Shown: positions 61,498 through 64,000 of the stretch, one piece after another
Position numbering within the stretch: position 1 is the first letter of the stretch
How the letters are laid out: each line of letters begins with the position of its first letter
Source: Pseudomonas sp. St316
GTDB taxonomy: Bacteria; Pseudomonadota; Gammaproteobacteria; Pseudomonadales; Pseudomonadaceae
Length of the DNA: 64,000 bases
NCBI RefSeq assembly: GCF_018325905.1
Contig: NZ_AP021901.1
Location: forward strand, 1,054,001-1,118,000
Direction: 5' to 3'
Notes under the pieces: generated by a model
The model's input: the letters and a program-made list of their open reading frames with translations, nothing else
The model's database searches: none
Told to the model about the DNA's origin: nothing
Made by a program: the position numbers and the translations under genes

Positions 61498-61532
61498 CAT
61501 GAAAAAACCGGCTTCGGCCGGTTTTTTCATGC
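61498..61532. terminator. Bidirectional intrinsic terminator after trxB
   Basis: ATGAAAAAACCGGC pairs with GCCGGTTTTTTCAT around a short loop. A and T runs flank the stem on both sides. Confidence 0.93.
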
Positions 61533-61551
61533 CTGGATTCTGTCGGTGATC

Positions 61552-61647
61552 CCCCTGTGGGAGCGAGCTTGCTGGCGATGGCGGTGTATCAGTCAACATC
61601 GAGGTTGGCTGACCTGACGCTATCGCGAGCAAGCTCGCTCCCACAGG
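61552..61647. repeat. REPIN
   Basis: CCTGTGGGAGCGAGCTTGCT and its inverted copy AGCAAGCTCGCTCCCACAGG, about 45 bases apart. It lies between convergent trxB and the aminotransferase gene. Confidence 0.9.
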
Positions 61648-61675
61648 TTTTTTGTGTGGTCAGAAACAGTGCATT

Positions 61676-62926
61676 TCAGGCCAGCTTCGCCAAGCACGCC
61701 TCCAAAATATCCAAACCCTCTTCCAGCACTGCCGGCTCGGTCGTCAATGGCGCCAGCAATCGAATGATGTGTCGCGATTTTCCGCTGGGCATCAGCAGCA
61801 AGCCCGACTCCCGTGCCAGGGCCAGCAGTTGTGTCAGTTGTGCCGAGGCCGGGGTGCCGTCGGGGTGGGTCAGCTCGATGCCGCGCATCGCGCCGACGCC
61901 GGTCAGGCGACCCAGGTAGGGCGTCAGCCCACGGTTGCGCCAGGATTGGTAGCGGCTGACGATCGCCTCCTCCTGTTGCGAGCCCCAGGCGTGCAGGTTG
62001 GCATCGGTCATTTCAGCCAGGGTCGCCAGGGCGGCGGCGCAGGCGATGGGGTTGCCCGAGTAGGTGCCGCCCAGGCCGCCCTTGGGCAGGTTGTCCAGCA
62101 GCGCCTTGCGTCCCACCACCGCGCCCAAGGGCACGCCGCCGGCAATACTTTTACCGAGCAGGACCAAGTCAGGCTCGATGCCTAGCCGCGAGAAGGCAAA
62201 TCGCTGGCCGGTGCGGCCGAAGCCGGACTGGATCTCATCGATGATCAGCACAATGCCCTTGTCGTCGCAGAACTGCCGCAGGGCCTGGGCGAAGGGCGCA
62301 TCCATCGCCAGGAAGCCGGCTTCGCCCTGCACCGGCTCGACAATGAAACAGGCCACGTCATTCACGTCGATCTCGACGCTGAACAGCCGCTCCATGGCCT
62401 TCAAAGCTTCTTCGCCGGTGATGCCGTTGTCCTTGCTGGGGTACGGCAGGTGATACACCGGCCCGGGCAGTACGCCGACTTTCTGCTTGTAAGGCGCGAC
62501 CTTGCCGTTGAGGTTGAGGGTCGCCAGGGTGCGACCGTGAAAGGCACCATCGAACGCAATCACGGCGGTACGGCCCGTGGCGCCGCGTACGATCTTCAAG
62601 GCGTTCTCCGCCGCTTCGGCGCCGCTGTTGGTGAGCATGCCGCTGACCGGGTAGTCCAGCGGGATAAACGCCGCCAGGCGCTCCATCAATTCAATGTACG
62701 GCGTATGGGGGGCGGCATTGAATGCGTAGTGCGTGAGCCGGGTGGCCTGTTCACGGATTGCCTCGACGATGCGCGGATGGCAATGGCCGAGGTTCAACAC
62801 ACCGATGCCGCCGACGAAATCGATGTAGCGCTTACCGTCGGTGTCCCAGACCTCGGCATTCTTGCCGTGGCTGAGGCTGACGGGATGCACGATGGAGATC
62901 GATTGGCTGATGGTTTCGCTGCTCAT
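61676..62926 (-). CDS. Class III PLP aminotransferase (GabT/AmaC-like)
   Basis: A 416-residue PLP enzyme. The cofactor Lys is in LLGKSIAGGVPLGAVVGRK (about residue 268), with the DEIQSGFGRTGQ motif before it. GABA/ornithine-type features include NLGHCHPRIVEAI and TNSGAEAAENALKI. It resembles, from memory, P. putida PP_4108, reported as a 2-aminoadipate aminotransferase in D-lysine catabolism; GABA transaminase is the other option. No lysine or GABA genes are near. ATG 62926 is used over 62944. Confidence 0.9.
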   Translation of the reverse strand: MSSETISQSISIVHPVSLSHGKNAEVWDTDGKRYIDFVGGIGVLNLGHCHPRIVEAIREQATRLTHYAFNAAPHTPYIELMERLAAFIPLDYPVSGMLTNSGAEAAENALKIVRGATGRTAVIAFDGAFHGRTLATLNLNGKVAPYKQKVGVLPGPVYHLPYPSKDNGITGEEALKAMERLFSVEIDVNDVACFIVEPVQGEAGFLAMDAPFAQALRQFCDDKGIVLIIDEIQSGFGRTGQRFAFSRLGIEPDLVLLGKSIAGGVPLGAVVGRKALLDNLPKGGLGGTYSGNPIACAAALATLAEMTDANLHAWGSQQEEAIVSRYQSWRNRGLTPYLGRLTGVGAMRGIELTHPDGTPASAQLTQLLALARESGLLLMPSGKSRHIIRLLAPLTTEPAVLEEGLDILEACLAKLA

Positions 62927-63099
62927 GGATGACGGCCCGGACAATGGAGAAATTTCCGTTATCTAAGCCGCGAGCAGAGGGGCCCGGCAAACGAAATAAA
63001 GTTGCCGGGTCAATCTTAAAAGTCGGGATGTGGAACGGCTACCCTCAATGGGAAGAACGCGGTCCTCGTGGCTAGGGTATCTATCTGTGGGGCTAAGAC

Positions 63100-63189
63100 T
63101 TATGGGAGGGCTTGCCCGCGATGAACGATAACGCGGTTCGGCTGTTAAACCTCGGCGTGGCCATCGCGGGCAAGCCATGCTCCCACAGA
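63100..63189. repeat. REPIN, degenerate GTGGGAGGGCTTGCCCGCGAT type
   Basis: ATGGGAGGGCTTGCCCGCGA pairs with the inverted CATCGCGGGCAAGCCATGCT about 40 bases on. It lies between two leftward genes. Confidence 0.8.
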
Positions 63190-63221
63190 TAAATCCCCTC
63201 ACCACAAAAGCGGGGCTCAGA

Positions 63222-63560
63222 TCAGCGCCGTTGCAGCGGCTGTGCCTCGAACGTCACGCCGGCCAACCCGTGGGCCATTAGCGCGCGGATATTGCCGTGA
63301 TCGCTGCCTTCGGGCGTTGCCAACACCGAGCGGTAATGTTCGCCGAACGCCAGCAAGGCTTCTTCGTCGCTCAAGCCTTCGAGCAGCGCCAGGCCCAGGG
63401 TCTTGCAAGAGCCTTCGTTCTGCCCGGCGGCGTTTTCTACGCCACCGTTGTTGAAGGCCTGAGGCTGGTAGTCGTAGCCGGCGGCGATAAAGGCCAGGGT
63501 GTCGGCGAAGGCATGTTCGCCACTCTTGAGGCGGGTACGCAGGGTATTGAGATCAGGCAT
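63222..63560 (-). CDS. HopJ-family protein
   Basis: A 112-residue protein of the HopJ type III effector family (MPDLNTLRTRLKSGEHAF, then the FGEHYRSVLATPEGSDHGNI block). Despite the family name, HopJ-like proteins occur in many bacteria without type III secretion and most are likely housekeeping. It overlaps the DUF1244 gene by 8 bases, so the pair is co-translated. There are no hrp-box or secretion genes here. Confidence 0.88.
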   Translation of the reverse strand: MPDLNTLRTRLKSGEHAFADTLAFIAAGYDYQPQAFNNGGVENAAGQNEGSCKTLGLALLEGLSDEEALLAFGEHYRSVLATPEGSDHGNIRALMAHGLAGVTFEAQPLQRR

Positions 63561-63849
63561 CGGGTTTTCCTTTGGCGAAGGCCGCCTGTTGTTCGGCGCT
63601 GGCTTCTTTCTGGTATTGGGCTTTCCATTCGGCGTACGGCATGCCGTAGACCACTTCGCGGGCGTCGTCGAGGCTGACCTCGACCTGGCGTTCATCGGCG
63701 GCGGCCTTGTACCACTTGGACAGGCAGTTGCGGCAGAAGCCGGCGAGGTTCATCAGATCGATGTTCTGCACATCCTTGCGGCTGTCCAGGTGGGCAACCA
63801 GCCGACGGAAAGCGGCGGCTTCGAGCTCGAGGCGTTGTTGGTCGTTCAT
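63553..63849 (-). CDS. DUF1244 protein
   Basis: A 98-residue helical protein with the DUF1244 pattern (FRRLVAHLDSRKDVQNIDLMNL, then GFCRNCLSKWYKAAADE), including a CxxC that might bind metal. Function unknown. In P. aeruginosa I recall the homologue lying by the folX-folE-folM genes, which would be just beyond the right edge. Confidence 0.88.
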   Translation of the reverse strand: MNDQQRLELEAAAFRRLVAHLDSRKDVQNIDLMNLAGFCRNCLSKWYKAAADERQVEVSLDDAREVVYGMPYAEWKAQYQKEASAEQQAAFAKGKPDA

Positions 63850-63867
63850 GGTGGTCTCTGGGGGGCA

Positions 63868-63950
63868 GCTTCAAGGGGCAAGCTTCAAGCTGCAAGTTGA
63901 TGTGCGGTCTTCATTCAGGCTTGAAGCTTACAGCTTGAGGCTTGTAGCTG
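63868..63950. repeat. GCTTCAAGCTGCAAG-type palindromic repeat
   Basis: CTTCAAGCTGCAAGTTG and the inverted GGCTTGAAGCTTACAGCTTG flank about 20 bases. It belongs to another dispersed Pseudomonas repeat family; a related string lies before the cysNC terminator (about 52090). Beyond 63951 I cannot call a gene; a leftward gene's last codons may begin here. Confidence 0.55.
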
Positions 63951-64000
63951 CTATGAAGTAGCCCGACTTGCCGCAAGGGTAATCGACACCGACTCGGCAA

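Noticed and set aside
63222..63560. HopJ as evidence for a type III secretion effector
   Set aside because: The family is widespread outside pathogens, the gene is translationally coupled to DUF1244, and there is no hrp box or secretion gene.

Overview
The window is a chromosomal segment of a Pseudomonas of the fluorescens group. Evidence for this is the high GC content, the dense REP/REPIN palindromes typical of that group, and gene order that matches, from memory, two P. aeruginosa PAO1 blocks: roughly PA4640-PA4673 (mqo, upp/uraA/hpt, hemH, phr, pagL, murI, prfA, hemA, lolB, ispE, prs, rplY, pth, ychF) and PA4442-PA4446 (cysNC, cysD, a Nif3-family gene, algW). No plasmid, prophage, CRISPR array or intact insertion sequence is visible.

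Layout. 1-9.9 kb is accessory: two chemoreceptors, an Fsr-type efflux pump, two small unknown genes and a large secreted-type protein with delta-60 repeats and RTX/R-modules. 9.9-22.5 kb is a conserved housekeeping core: a leftward run (TPR lipoprotein, lolB, ispE, tRNA-Gln, prs, rplY, pth, ychF) faces a rightward, partly overlapping run (hemA, prfA, prmC, moeB, murI) followed by pagL. 22.5-29.5 kb holds a probable light/UV-response cassette: SDR, DNA photolyase, LitR/CarH-like MerR regulator, RudS-type tRNA desulfidase and renalase-type flavoenzyme, with paired TGTACA motifs in its promoter regions. 29.4-43.5 kb mixes hemH, nucleobase salvage (uraA, upp, hpt), a SulP transporter, mqo and several small conserved genes. 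43.5-46.8 kb is a remodelled patch: an IS110-family remnant that splits a REP element, a DUF4198 gene and a TonB-dependent receptor broken by a frameshift under a 39-bp near-perfect palindrome. 47-64 kb holds algW, a Nif3-like gene, sulfate activation (cysD, cysNC; cysZ lies further on), pta, slyD, glutathione peroxidase, an Old Yellow Enzyme, a glycosyltransferase, trxB, a class III aminotransferase and a hopJ/DUF1244 pair.

Two genes (a YkgJ-like cysteine-cluster gene and the TonB receptor) are each interrupted by what looks like one missing base in a G/C homopolymer. Either both are recent pseudogenes or the assembly carries homopolymer errors. The most interesting biology is the photoprotection cassette, whose MerR regulator seems to lack the cobalamin-ligand residues of CarH. 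Next come the secreted protein that combines six delta-60 units with two alginate-epimerase-like R-modules but no catalytic domain, and the IS110 remnant inside a REP palindrome. Gene calls rest on reading protein motifs by eye; no database search was run.
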